NCBI GenBank assembly: GCA_964059195.1
Contig: CAXKWD010000001.1
Span: forward strand, 220,976,484 to 221,040,483
Direction of reading: 5' to 3'
Source: Ectobius pallidus
Lineage: Eukaryota; Arthropoda; Insecta; Blattodea; Ectobiidae
Length of the DNA stretch: 64,000 nt
The position numbers and the translations under genes are program-made. The notes beneath the pieces are model-generated. The model saw nothing but the letters and a program-made list of their open reading frames with translations, was not told the origin of the DNA and ran no database searches. Below are positions 22,051 through 35,000 of the stretch, one piece after another; position 1 is the stretch's first letter, and every line of letters begins with the position of its first letter.

Positions 22051-24363
22051 AGGCTCGTGTCCACATGAGAGCTGAGAGTGCGAGAAACTCTCGAGAGTAC
22101 TCTCAGGTGATGTGTCCACTAGAGAGCGCTAGTCCAATCCTGAGAGTAGCTGAGAGTAAAACTCGCGACATTACTCTCAGGACCGTGTCCACTTGAAACA
22201 AAATCGCGCGAGTTTTCGTCTCGCATTTACGGACAAGATGGACGCACAACAATGTATTATTCGTTGTTAATATTAATGTAAGCATTTTATGAGGGCCTGC
22301 CGAATGCTTTTAAGTGAGTACATTCATTTAATTATTAAGCGTTTAGAAGAATTTGACAATCTAATATTGTCAGAATATCATCAGAACATCATGAAGTATT
22401 AGCGAATTCGATAGGGCCACAAATTAACTAAAAAGACATTGAAATGTGATATGATATCCTTGTAAAATATACACTAATTGTGACTTTGTGCTTTTCCGGC
22501 ATCAAGCATGTGATTTTTAATTTATAGCATGTCAAGTCGAGTGGAGTGATCCTATCAAACTGTGAATCTAAACTCCGTGCATCTTCATGAACGGATAGGT
22601 CTACTATTTATCCTCTGCGTCCACGAAGACCAAGAGCCAATAAATGTTCTTTGTTGATTCGTCCTTTAGCACTGGAGCAAAAGCATTTTGTGCGTCGCTG
22701 TTACATGTCTACATGTACTTTCATACGCAATAGACTCATGTACGTCATCTTGGTCCCCTCAAAAAAATACAAAGACAACCACCAAGACTGATTATGCTAT
22801 AGGCGCCGTGTTTCTAAACTCCGATTTGCAGAATATTTGGAATCGTATGTAGTCTACACTAATATTGTGTTCGTTTATATGATTATTTAACGATTCAACT
22901 TAGGCCTATGACGGTCACCGCTGTTCCGGAATTTTGTCCCGCAGGAGATCCCTACATGCCTTTAATCTACAGACATGAGGGTTACTGCACCCGTTACAGC
23001 CTTTTTCGCCTCAGAATATTCTGTAGAGAAATCTATGATCGCCGTAGTGAACCATGGAGATTATCAGTGTTTCATTATGTTTCATAAATGAATGTAATGT
23101 AAAAAAATTATTATTGTTCAGTTATTCCCTTATAAACTTACATTTTTTTCATGATGATCATATGAACATTAAACGATACCGTAGGCTATTATAATCTATT
23201 ATCATTGAGTATTATTCTATTTAGATTTCGTTTTTAGAAAATATAAATAAATATTGAAGGCAAATTAAATAATTTTATCATATGGCTTGTTGGGCATAAT
23301 AGGCCTATACACATTATCCACTCTCAGAGAACTCTCAGCTATACGAAACAGATTGGTATAGTGCAGTGACCGGCATGTTCCGTGCTCTGTGACGTCATAC
23401 TACAGAGCAGCTACGCTCTTTGCTCGGCAATATCTCCGTACTGAGCGTGGAGGAAGGGTTCAACTGGCCAGTGGCGGAACGACGCCTATGCATTGACAGA
23501 GTGCGCTCCGATCTTCGTAGATAGTATGGGAATAGCACAATTACAATGCATTTGTACGAAAACAAAATAGTACAACTGTGATAAATCAATGTAACAGAAC
23601 AGTTTTGTTTGTAATGAAATTCAATATAGGCCCTACTTACACTAATCTGAAATGCATCCAGGGGCGGAAGCGTCAGGTTATTTAAATGAGGCTCCGAAAC
23701 TACTATAAACATATAAATACATAAAACATAAGAATACTTTAAGCAGTACTGCAAAACTTTGTCTACTCGGAAACTGAAAAATGTTAAAGAATACAAAATA
23801 CACAAAATATACAAATTAAACTATACACCTTTGTGAGCACTATGCCAAGTATAGGCCTATTCAGACTTTTGATACACACCCTTACGTTGTGTCACTATCG
23901 TGCCCAAGCTCAAGGCATTGTCGAGATTTTTTCCCTCTTTTCTCGCGCACTAATTTTGCAATATTAGGAGACATAGTCTGGCTAACACACAAACGAGAAC
24001 ATTTTTCATGTTCTGATCAGATAGGCGGTTTCCATGTTGTGGTTTGCAGATCTTCATACAAGAAAAGAACTATTCACATACATACGTCGATACAAATATA
24101 CTCAACATTCTAGCAGCAAATATATTATGTAGTTGCCTGGGGAAATCTTCTATAAAATATAGATAGATCCTTTTTGTTTTGAAAGTGGTCTTTCATTTCA
24201 ATATCATTTTTCAAATCAATGACTTCTAGTTGCAATGACGTTGGAACACTGTCAACATCCACAGAAAATGGTGTCGCAAATATGCAAATATCGGATTGGA
24301 GTTTTGCAAAATCTTGAAATCTGTAATAAAATATCCTGATCCAGTTCTTCTAATATTTGTACA

Positions 24364-24635
24364 CTAGCATGTGCCCGCGGCTTCGCCCGCGATAATTATT
24401 TCAAAAATTAAAAATTAAGAGCATAGTAGTTAAATCATTATATTTATTAACACCTAAATCACGTGGACTACATACCACGATTAGATGCGTCGCCTGGTAA
24501 AAGCGACCTCAGATTCGAGTTCCTTGGTCCAGAAAACCCCTGTTAGGGCTTACAACATTCAAGCGATCGCGAAAGTTTTATTTCAAGGTATGACAAAAAT
24601 AGACAAAGCCAACTCGAATTGTCAAACTTCCATTT
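24364..24635 (+). mobile_element. retroelement family B2, internally deleted copy
   Basis: It starts CTAGCATGTGCCCGCGGCTT and proceeds through 'aacacctaaatcacgtgga' and 'gcgacctcagattcgagttc'. It then jumps to the 'ttcaagcgatcgcgaaag' block and stops, without the usual tail. Confidence 0.65.
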
Positions 24636-24688
24636 AATTTAATTCCAAACCCATCTGAAACCCACTGGCAACAATGTGTTTTAATGTC

Positions 24689-26530
24689 AAATGAAGGGTA
24701 CAGGGGAAGAAGGCGGAATGTCAGTAAATCAAAGTTTTGCAGGAAACGATTTTTAAAGTTTGAGTACTCTAAACGCAGATGTATGAAATCAATTATGAAT
24801 ACATTTTCGTTCTACAGTAAGAATAATGTGTTTTGTACACGTGGTGTGAATATCAAGTTCTGAAATTAACTCAAACATGTAAAAAAATCGTAAAATACGA
24901 AAAAATGTCCAACGGTACAGGGGAAGAAGGCGGAATGTCAATAAATCAAAGCTTTGCCGGATACGATTTTTAAAGTTTGAGTACTCTAAACGCTGATGTA
25001 TGAAATCAATTATGAATACATTTTAATTCTACAGTTAGAATAATGTGTTTTGTACACGTGGTGTGAATATCAAGTTCTGAAATTAACTCAAACGTGTAAA
25101 AAAATCGTTAAATGCAATGAAATGCACGAACATTTTGAGGTAGTAGGTGAAAAGGTATAGTTATGATTTATGTGGTAATCGCCTACAATTTTACATAACC
25201 TTTAAGTTATTAAAAATTGCAATTAAACATTAATTGCCGTACATTAATTATTCCTTATGAGGAATTGACTGACAGAACATCTGATCAGTGTGGAACAAAA
25301 TTTCGTCAAATGGTTTACATCTGCGTACTTCTCCATTGAAAGTGGAATAAAATCTAAAACAAAATAAACGCAAAGCAGGTAATGATTAGGTTTATAAAAA
25401 TTATAGGAGTAGAAAAAATATTTCATTAAAATGTTAGAAATTACTGATTTTTTTGTACAGTAAAAGGACGAAAAAATATTTCTACACGTAAACAAACATG
25501 GGTTGTGTCATTAGTAAAATAGAAATACTAAAATCGAAGGCAATGATTAATTTTTAATATCATTACTAGGGTCCGATTTTTAGATTTTATAAAAAGAAAA
25601 GTTATTCCTCAGGTTCGCGAGCGACCCCTGGTGATCACGTAAGGGAATATTCACAGCGGATTTATTACCGGGGTGCGCCAGTCCCCTACCTACTTAAACC
25701 TAAGGAGACACACTCACACCCAGTCCTGAACCCGAGAAAGACATGTTTCTCTACTGGAAAATCCCCGACCCGGCCTGGAATCGAACCCAGGTCGCCCAAA
25801 TGGCTGGCGTTCACGCTACCAACTCACCCACGGCGACGGTCAGGTTTTATGAACCCTGTGTTAATTTTTTATACATATTAAAATAATTTAATTCAAGTTT
25901 GTTTTACTATTGCCAGACAACAATCACTAATAGGCCTAATGGAATCTGGATAAAACGTAACATTACACCACCTAGAAATTAACGCGCCAAACTGTCACAA
26001 GTCATTTTCCTGTCGGCATTTCCATTTGCGGTCTGGTCGGATTATATTATTGTTTATTGCGGGTAAATAGTATTTTGCACTTTTAAACTCAAGCAGATGG
26101 CAGACTCTGTTGCCAAATTAATCTAATAACAATAGTAATATAATACGAAATTTCAGCGTTTCTTTGCTCTCGTTTCCGACTGACATTTGGCAACGTTTTG
26201 TAAATATACTTCAGCACGCGACTATTGATTAGTATGTCCTTCTTGTATTAAAGAAACAACATTTCACAGCCTGCATCGGTGCGTTTAGAGGACAGTGAGT
26301 GCCATTGTCTCCTGACTCGCCGCCTTATTTCGCCGTGACGCATGGACATTCCTCCTTCATCCCCTGTACGGCGAAATTTAAACTGCTATTTTCTCCTTAC
26401 CGTACACTTTTTTCACCGGTTTCATAAGCAACACTAAAAGAGTGCTCAGTCAGCTACCAGATGGGCTTGATAACTAAATTTCAGATTTTTCTTGACATTC
26501 CGCATTCTTCCCCTGTACCCTTCAAATGTG
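24689..26530. repeat. inverted repeat and 205-bp tandem duplication
   Basis: GAAGGGTACAGGGGAAGAA (from about 24693) is inverted at about 26502-26523 with flanking similarity (GCGGAATGTCA). Next to the left arm, a block of about 205 bp is tandemly duplicated (24710-24914 and 24917-25115). A third, weaker inverted copy of the motif is near 26350. These may be ends of another DNA transposon nested in the 5.2-kb element. No coding content was recognised. Confidence 0.5.
25616..25839 (-). mobile_element. tRNA-derived SINE, family S3
   Basis: Read on the minus strand, the head has A box TGGGTGAGTTGG and B box GGTTCGATTCC at tRNA-like spacing. The body follows with 'gggtcggggattttccagta' and ends 'aaacctgag'-like. 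Both flanks carry TCAGGTT (25609-25615 and 25840-25846), a 7-bp target duplication. It interrupts sequence that starts TAGGGTCCGATTTTTAG at 25567, a probable hAT-like end. Confidence 0.8.
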
Positions 26531-27256
26531 ATTCGGATTCGATAATTCTGTGTAAGAAGGGATTAAGTATTCTCAAAAACATTTGATTTTTGGCATTTAA
26601 AATCAGAATTTTTCAAAATCCTTTCTTAGTGAGCACCTACATTATGAAACGAAGGTACTGTCAAAATTCCAAGTCTCTACCTATTATAGTTTAGGCTCTA
26701 CGTTGATTCCTGTCAGTCAGGACAAAGCCTTTTATACATACAGAGATAATTATTAATGTCTGTAATTGAATGACATACTGTAGACAACTTTGGAAAATGT
26801 GACGTGTCTCCGAGGGTGACCTGACGTTTCCGTAAGTCTAGTATTAATCTGAATGCACTAAATTTACCATACATTTCACTGATTAACTGACTTCTGCACC
26901 CTTGCCATGGTTAATGCACGCAATTCAATGTACCATCACGGCTCACCTTAACCCTACTGGTGCACTGAACGCCACTGCGCTAGTGCGTATTAACAGGAAT
27001 GCAACTCAACTGCTCGCTCTCTCAAGCTCTTGCGAGATGATCGGCTCTTACGTCACAACTGCAGCATCTGCCGGACACTGGTATAGTGCGAGCTGCTCTC
27101 GGAGATTGATTGCAAAGGCGTGTCCACCTGCGAGTTGACTCTCTGAATGCCACTCTCAGCTACCTCTCAGACAGTGCTCTCAGACGCGTGTCCACATACC
27201 GAAATGCAACTCTCGAGAGTTCCTCGCACTCGCAGCTCTCATGTGGACACGAGCCT

Positions 27257-27410
27257 TCACAATATTTTTCTAAGCCCCCTGTTTTCGAACACTCTCCGAT
27301 TATGTTTTTTCCGAAGAGTAAGCGGCCATGTCTCACATCCACATAATAAAACTGGCAGGATAACTTCTTATAAATTTTTATGTTTAGATTTCTGGGCAGA
27401 AGGAAAGATA
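27257..27410 (-). pseudogene. RTE-like LINE 3' end, part 2 (split)
   Basis: This continues the LINE interrupted at 22050. Its minus strand carries the segment just upstream, with LYGCET-, LRKNIIGE- and VFENR-like phrases in broken frames. It aligns with the + strand copy at 40370-40500. Together with 21714-22050 it gives one older insertion split by a younger one. Confidence 0.7.
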
Positions 27411-28165
27411 GGCTTAAAGTTTTTGAATTGCATAAAAATAAGCATTTCCTGATATTGTGCATTTACTGAAGCTCTCAAAATTACCGATTTCAATTTTGTA
27501 ATCATTTTAATGAGAATTATATGTTGTAAAATGTAGAGAAAAAAGGTTAACATGGTAAAAATTATAATTTATAAAACCTGAACTCTAAATTTAAATATCT
27601 ACGCTTCACTATAGAACCACAGTATGTATCTGTAACATATAAAAATTTCCTATGTCTGTCAAGGATAGTTTTGGAGAAAAGGTACATGCAATATTGATGA
27701 TTTAATATTGTAAGAATAGGGCATTCTGGGTCCCCTTAATATATCGCACACTGAGAATAATAGGGCCACATCTCAAAAATAATTAATTTTTTATTTTTTG
27801 CTATTTTCTAATGGTCTATATGAGATTTATTTGGTGTAAGATGTCCATACCTGTACTTCTGTTAATTTCTGTCAGAGAGCACTTATGTTTTTATAAAATC
27901 CTATCTTTTTTTCTTCAGAAAACTAAACTTTAACACCCTTTCTTTGTTGTGTACTCCAGTACACCTTTAGTGCAGTAGTTTGCATTCATTTGTCTCAGCA
28001 TAATTCACTAGGCAAAACCTTAAATCCAAGTTTCTGTATGAGATGGGTGGCTTATAATTACCCTTCAGAAAATTTATTGAGATTTTTTCTTCAATTAAAA
28101 GTTCTAGGTCTTAGTATGAGAAATGGGGCACAAATCATGGTAAATTGTTTAATTTTTTGAAATAT
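27411..28165. other. unassigned AT-rich DNA upstream of the first recognised exon
   Basis: No splice-bounded exon, start codon context, promoter motif or known repeat could be supported here. Whether it is intron or 5' flank of the LUBEL-like gene cannot be decided. The first exon found starts in phase 0 without a start codon, so intron is more likely. Confidence 0.4.
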
Positions 28166-28770
28166 ACAAGTGAGCTATTAATGACAGATTCAACCACCAC
28201 CCGATTGCAACCTCCGTACGGAGAAGAATAAACAAATATCCTAAACATGTGTGCCTCAGTTGGATCAAAGAACATGCTGGAACTATGGGAAATGAATGTG
28301 CAGATCATCTTGCCAAATCAGCTGCTAAGTCAAGAATGGATAATTTCTACTCCCTCTTTCCACTATAAGAGAACATTTCAGGAAAGAGCCAACACTAGGT
28401 TGGAACACTGAGTGGTTAAAGAGTAGCAATGGCTCCCTGACAAGAGTATTATTTTTTCCTTCAGTGTTTGACCAGTTAAGTGCATACAGAAAGGTGAAAT
28501 ACGGTTATTTATATTTGGGATTCAATAATAAATAATAAAAAATGTACAAATGAAAGGGCGGGTATGGAATGTATGTAGAATGCAGATTATGTGTACTAGA
28601 TGTAGGACAGAGTAGGATGCAGACACTCATAAACATCCAGTCGCGACTGCATCATGCCACTCTAATGTCTTGCAATAGTTGGAAGAATGAAAAGAACCTT
28701 TAAAACCCTCAAAGTTCAGTACAGAAGGTCTTCATTCCCAAAGCTGACACTAGCTCCCACAACTTAATGC
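28166..28770 (+). pseudogene. LINE ORF2 remnant, RNase H region
   Basis: The frame at about 28236-28366 reads VCLSWIKEHAGTMGNECADH followed by LAKSAAK. This is the C-terminal half of an RNase H domain as found in the ORF2 of I/R1-type non-LTR retrotransposons (WI..H.G..GNE.AD..AK). After stops and shifts, a Cys-rich remnant near 28570-28620 may be the trailing zinc-knuckle. It lies 130-700 bp upstream of the first LUBEL-like exon in the same orientation. It is heavily decayed. Confidence 0.7.
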
Positions 28771-28899
28771 CTCTGTGCATGTAAAAATTCCATCCAATTA
28801 CTTGTTTATATCAGTTAATCTTATAAATTATATGCATTAGAGATAGTTTATACAGCCACAAAATTAATGACTAATCATACATTATCTTTTGTGTTGCAG

Positions 28900-29044
28900 C
28901 AAGCTCGGGAGCACAGACAACATACAGACGAGAACGCCCCACCACCCCTGCCTAAGACCGAACCCCCACCCCTGGACCCGGACTATGAGATCATCGAGTT
29001 CCCAGGACAGGCTTACAGCAATGCACCCTTACCCATCAAGTCTG
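28900..29044 (+). CDS. lubel: lubel exon a (Pro-rich)
   Basis: Acceptor ttgtgttgcag at 28889-28899; donor g|gtaagt after 29044. It begins in phase 0 and ends in phase 1. It encodes a 48-residue Gln/His then Pro-rich segment (ENAPPPLPKTEPPPLDPDYE) followed by IIEFPGQAYSNAPLPIKSG. The codon use is GC-rich compared with the flanking DNA. A phase-0 acceptor with no ATG implies at least one upstream coding exon not found here. The upstream open reading ATG at 28867 lies in the polypyrimidine tract and is not used. Confidence 0.85.
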
Positions 29045-32000
29045 GTAAGTAGTTATCTAGTGTTGTAAAGAAAGAAGTCTATGAGCTGATACATACATAT
29101 ATGTAATGTGGTATTATTATACCTAGTCATAGCTAGAGACCATGTTAGGCACTAGAATATCAGAAATGGTACTCAATCTTGAGTCTTTCAATGTTATCAC
29201 TTTCAAGGTCGCTTACTCTTCGGAGAGAAGGATCATGTTGTACACAATGGTGGTGATTATTATTGAAGGCCTATAAAACTTTGAACCATGTACTTATGCT
29301 AAATGTGGAGAAATAAAATAGTTGCCACTCCTAAAAAATCAACCTTTGGTTGGATGGAGTTAGCACAGAATAGGCTTGAATGGCGGGCTCAGATAAGTGC
29401 GGCAATGAACCTCCAGATTCCATGAAATAGGTTATATTCAATTATCTTGCTGAGGAATTGTCTATTTCCATTGAGTAAGTAAGTATGTCTTATATGCATC
29501 ATTGGTAGCACTGGTCACAACATGGTAACTCATTTGGCTCATCGATTGTTCATTCATTTAATATGCCATGATCTCACAGCTAAGAATATTGATTTTATTT
29601 TAAACTAAACAACCAAGAAAGACATATCTGAGAAGTATTGAATGGGAGACTCAAAGGGGAGAGACCACTTGGAAGACCTAGACGTAGGTGGGAGGACAAT
29701 ATTAGGATAGATTTAAGGGAAGTAGGATTTGTGAGGGATGGTTGGATAGAGTTAGCACAGAGTAGGGTTGAGTGTCGGGCTCAGGTAAGCGCGACAATGA
29801 ACCTCCGGGTTCCCCAAAATAGATAATACTCTTTTAGCTTGCTGAGGAATTGTCTATTGCCATTGAGTAATGAAGTATTCCTTGCCAATTACAACGTAAT
29901 TTGACAAATCTTGTTGTGATGTTATTATGTTCCAGGGGAAGGGAAGCGAGGAGATGGTAGGCACTGTGATCTATGTGGCTGCTCCACACCCACTGTGCGC
30001 TGTGATAAGTGTGCCCACCAGATCTTCTGTCTGTCCTGCGACGACATGTACCACAGACACCCCAAGCGCCAGAGCCACGTCAGAAAAGTATGTACTCAAC
30101 AACATTGTCTGGCATGTATGAGAATTTACTGATGGAAGTTATCAATGTTTTGAATTAATACCAGTGGCTATATGGTTACTAAACTGAGGGGATTTTAAAT
30201 CTTATGATATCTAAAAACATTTACAACAAATAATTTTATATCACATGCATTCCATGAGTGAGTGAGCCTATGAGTGAAATTTAAAAATCTTGAAATCACT
30301 GCTGTGAGCAGGTGTAGTGAAATCTTAAGATATTGAAATTGCATGTAAAGGGGAAGAAACATTCTACAACTCTCTTTTTTTCTTTAGTTTATCACCATCA
30401 ACTTAGGAAAATAGTCATTGGGTGGTAGTGGTATGTAGTAAGTTGTCAGGTTGACACTGGATGACCTTTAAAGTAGACTCTGTTTCTGTTGTGTAATTTA
30501 GTATGTTCACTATTTTTTATACACTGGTCTTTCACTGAAGTGTCATTTTTGTTCTACTGTAGTTCTGTTTAGGATTTTCTGTCTCAATGGTGTTGAAAAT
30601 AATGTTATGAAATGCAGTTGTTGGACAAGTCTCATCAGTCACATATCATTTATCTTTTAAAATCTTAAATCCTACATTATTTTTTGTGTGTAATTTTTAG
30701 GGTTTTAATTTCACATGTAAGTTACAATTGGTTTTATATGCATACATAACCCACAGAAATAATGTCATGTTCTATACGGCCCTGATAAGTTAAAAGGCCC
30801 TAACTCCAACATTTTTATAAATGCTATCTTTTGTGCTTCTGAATCGCTACAATAAAATACACATGTTTTGACATTAGAAAGCCCTAAATCTAATACAGTG
30901 ATGTGTTATGTTGAAATTTATACTGGCCCTGACTTCAGTTTTGAGGTCTTTTCGATAAAAGAAGGCCCGATTTAAAAAATGGAGATAGGGCCTTCTATGT
31001 TAGGGGGGCAGTATACTCTCAAACACTTGAGGCTCAATGTTTGTCCCGTCCATCACGTCATTATTTTTCTGAATTGCAGACAGAAATGGTGGTGGATTAT
31101 TAAAATTGCACATTATTCTTATTTACCAAATAACAGAACTTTGGACTCTCGGAATAAATCAAGGATTTAAATTAAAAAAATAGGCTATTAATTTTGAATA
31201 TTCTAAGGCTCTTTTCACACTGGGTCACTTGTGACGGTCACCGGTAGTATTGTCAATAGTAACTACATGATAAAACAATTGGTAATCGCTTTTGACATCC
31301 CAAATGGCAAGTTGACATTCCAGTATTAATAAAATCTAAACTCATGGCTGGATAACTTGATTCGCTGAGCTCAATTATATAACTGAATTATGTATATACA
31401 ACTTGCATTGTTGGCAATCATTATAAAAGTGACTGTGAAGTGACCGTCACAAGTGACCCAGTGTGAATGCTCCCATTTAAACCAATATTTCTTTCCCAGT
31501 GACCGTCACAAGTGTTCGGAGTAAATACTGCAGTCACAAGCGTCACTTGTGTTTGGGTGGGTCATTACGGTGACCCAGTGTGAATACTAACATTTAAACC
31601 AATGCTTCTTTGCCGGTGACCATCACAAGTGACCCAGTGTGAAAAGAGCCTAACTCTGAGTGTCTCGTCCATTACTCGTTGAATGCATGATCATTACTAG
31701 CTTAAAAGGCCTGACGCTTGACCTAATCCTTCTGGTGACACTACAACCCTGGAGTAGACTCAGCCTCTAACAGAAATGAGTACCAGGAGCAATCATGGAG
31801 GTAAAATCATCTAGTGCATAAGCCTGACAACCTTGCTACTATCATACGTTGAATATCTAAAATCTGGGAGCCCCAACTGCCTGGATCCCTACAGGCCTTC
31901 ATGGTTGTATACAGAGTGTTAATGAATAACACCGAAATATTTTACCTGTGTATAGAGGGGACATAGACAAGCAACTTTTATTAGGACATTTTTGCTCTAT

Positions 32001-35000
32001 GCCATAAAATGTGTATGCTACAGGGCATTAAAGTCCTTAAAATTTGGGTCTCATAACTCAATAATTGAGCGAAATAGGGTTAAAATTTTTTTTAAATTGA
32101 CTTCATGCCTTCCTAGTGATCGATAAAAACCTGATTCTTAATAATTCATCAACAGCTGTACCATAATTTAGAATTTTCATAATCTGCAAAATTTACTGAC
32201 TAATCACATGATTGCCCGCCACTGCATTATGTTTTTATTCCTAATTCCAGACCTAACAAAAATGTTTCGTTTGTCTTTTTTTCCCTCAGAGTTGTAAGAT
32301 ATCGATCGTCATTTTTTACAATTTTCCCGACCACTACACAATATTCACTGTTCCTTTGTTTCCCATCATTTCAAGTATTAGAAGTCAGTGGCGTGCATAT
32401 CCTTGGGAGATTTTATGTTATAACAGGAAGAATTGAATCCATAGAGCAAAAATCTCCTAATAAAAGTTGCTTGTCTATCTCCCCTCTATACACAGGTAAA
32501 ATATTTCGGTGTTATTCATTAACACCCTGTATATATCCCTTTACTTTTATTATGAAAAAAGCATGTGAGAGTGCTACACCAGACTATACCAGTGAAAAAA
32601 TGCACTGGATGTGGATGCGAAACCTCACCCCTATATAATCTCTGGATATGTGAATCTGACATCATTCTCACTCTTTGATAGAAACTATTACGTATATAAA
32701 GGTAAAGAAAACCTAATTTCACTTATAAAGCATCCTATTTAGAGTAAAAACATTAATAAACTTACCATACTCTTGATCCCAGCCAGGATATAGTGTTGTC
32801 CTAACCTATAAAGAAGAGAATATATAAATTAATAAAATCACGTAAACATATGTAACAAAGTGCCAGAATGCATTTGTTTAATCAGTTATAATTTCAATTA
32901 TGATATGCAGAATTTTTTTTTTTAATCAATTTCTGAGTGAAACTCCAGATTGATACATTAAGCAGGGCTTATGGAAGAACAAAGGTCTAGTTTTTTTTTT
33001 ATTTTTTTAAAATCAGATTAAAATTATCCAGCATCAGCAGAACTATACAGATTTGTGACATCTCAACAATCGCACACTTACATAAAAATAAAGGGAAGGA
33101 AAAAAAAAAGTTAAATTCGCCAGCTACGGGATTTGAACCAAGGACCTCCAGAATGTGAACCCAAGACATTACCATCTCTGCCACCTCACTCAATGTAATC
33201 GTCTAGTTTGATAAGCATATGTGAAGGAATATGTGGGTAGTGTTATTTCTCAAAGCTAACTATATTGCAATTTCCAAAGCCGTATATGAACACTGTAAAA
33301 CAATATGTTGTCATGAGACCTAATTTACATTTGATAAATTCTTTCTAATATATTACCATAAAATAGTCGCTAAATTACTCCAATACCGGTCAACCAATTT
33401 GGTTCAATATCAACAGGCTTCTTCCAATGGACGTTATAAATGCATATACCAAGTTTAATGAAAATCTGATAAAGCGTATTTGAGTTACCGCGCATACAGA
33501 CACATGGACAGACAGACATTTTCCCATCCCCCCAGACAGTGTCATAAAGTTCCGTTCTGGCACTTAATAAATTGACGAAAAAATTTAAAACCATGAGTAA
33601 AAGAGCACTTTAAGCATGATTTTCATTTTACAGGCTCTGGACTTAGTCAAATTTCCAACGTTTCGTCCACCACTGCCACCCAAAAATGAAACTGTGCTCG
33701 CCCCTGTTCCACCTCCCAGGAAAAACAAGCGGCCTGGCAGCAGCAACAGCCGAGCCGGAACTCCCAACCCGGATCAGGTAAACAACTGCAACTGTGCAGT
33801 GTGTTAAAGTACCTCTCAAGCTTGCCTCCCGATGCCCGCCCTTTCTCTATAAGTAACATATAATGATGACGCATGTAGGTGTGTACTTATATGGCACTGC
33901 AAACTAAATTCATAATTATGTGTATTTAATGCAGACTCTTCCCTGAGTGTGCAGAACAATATTTCCTGCATACCTCATAATAATTATGTTGTATGGGAGA
34001 GAGTATGCTTTTTGTAAACTGAGGTATGATAGGAAAAAACCGCCTCTAAGTTTTTCCCACTTCCTTCAGTGAATAAGAGTCATTTTAGAGAAAATAGCCA
34101 AAAACTAAATTTTCGTCCCTTAAAAAGGTAACAAGGGAAAGTTGTTAATATGTTTCACAATCTATGCATTAGATCTTCTTGTAAACCTCTTTTAATCCGT
34201 TCTGGTATACTTTCTTTGCCATGATTGTTTGTCCTGGCAGGCCTCCTTTATGCGAAAAATAACATACAGGACTTCACAACTTGTAGTCTTGTCCATGATC
34301 ATGGTACTTGAAATAACTCTGATGCTTATTTTGACAAATGTAAATATACGACCAAAAAAATAGTTTCCATTTTACATCTCTTCAATTACATAATAGTCTG
34401 CCTCATGGTATCAGATATCTTCCTTTGTCTGTATTCAGGAGGAAAATCAGGGCAGCATTGATGGACAATCCTCTATATACTATTAATGATTTTTATGATA
34501 TTCTTTTTTAACATTTAATATACTGACAATGCTATACATTTGCAGTCTTACTAATAATCCAGTTGTAACATTTATACCAAGAATATACACAGCTGAGGAG
34601 AAAAAGTGTACTAATAATCCTTGCATAAGGCTGAATGTGTGCAACCCTTTACACAGCCTGGCCCCCTTGTATAAACTTGACGTAAATAATCAAGATGGCC
34701 GATATCCGTAACAGCCGGTCGTTTCGTAGATGTCTGAGATTGAATTTTGAGGCTACGCATAATCTGAGCTGCTTTTGCGGAATTATAAACATTGTTCCTT
34801 GTTTGCGGGACATATTTCCATACTTGTACCCATGATTACAGCTTTCTGAAAACAATATAATGAAATACTGAAACTAGAATTACTGTCTGCAGACGACGCA
34901 TCGCTGTTGCACGGTGAACAACCAAACAACCGTTCAACGCAGATGTAAGCAGCTTTTATTAGTAAGGCTGTTAATGTGAAAAGCAGCTGATAGATCTATC

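Larger units (their letters stand above)
22051..27256. mobile_element. 5.2-kb TIR element with iterated subterminal motifs
   Basis: AGGCTCGTGTCCACATGAGA at the left is repeated exactly as the complement at the right end. The inverted similarity runs at least 50 bp with mismatches. Both ends carry arrays of ACTCTC/GAGAGT and GTGTCCAC words (22075-22200 and 27115-27245), and a further GAGAGT cluster lies at about 23320-23345. The flanks are TAA and TCA, so a PIF/Harbinger-like 3-bp duplication is possible but imperfect. No transposase was found. The interior holds a B2 retroelement, a SINE and a duplicated segment. Confidence 0.65.
30088..33633 (+). other. intron 2, packed with repeats
   Basis: It contains a dispersed repeat (30609-31690, family D) with a PIF-like MITE in it (31207-31650), a SINE tail (31708-31909), a TIR element (31912-32529) and repeat A copy 5 with a SINE (32826-33570). 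Positions 30088-30608 and 32540-32825 show nothing recognisable. Confidence 0.7.

Noticed and set aside
23395..23814. 139-codon minus-strand open frame
   Set aside because: The composition is what AT-rich DNA gives, there is no domain, it lies inside the 5.2-kb TIR element, and no splice or start context is seen.
25770..25842. Genuine tRNA gene on the minus strand
   Set aside because: A and B boxes are present, but the sequence runs straight into a SINE body and is flanked by a 7-bp target duplication.
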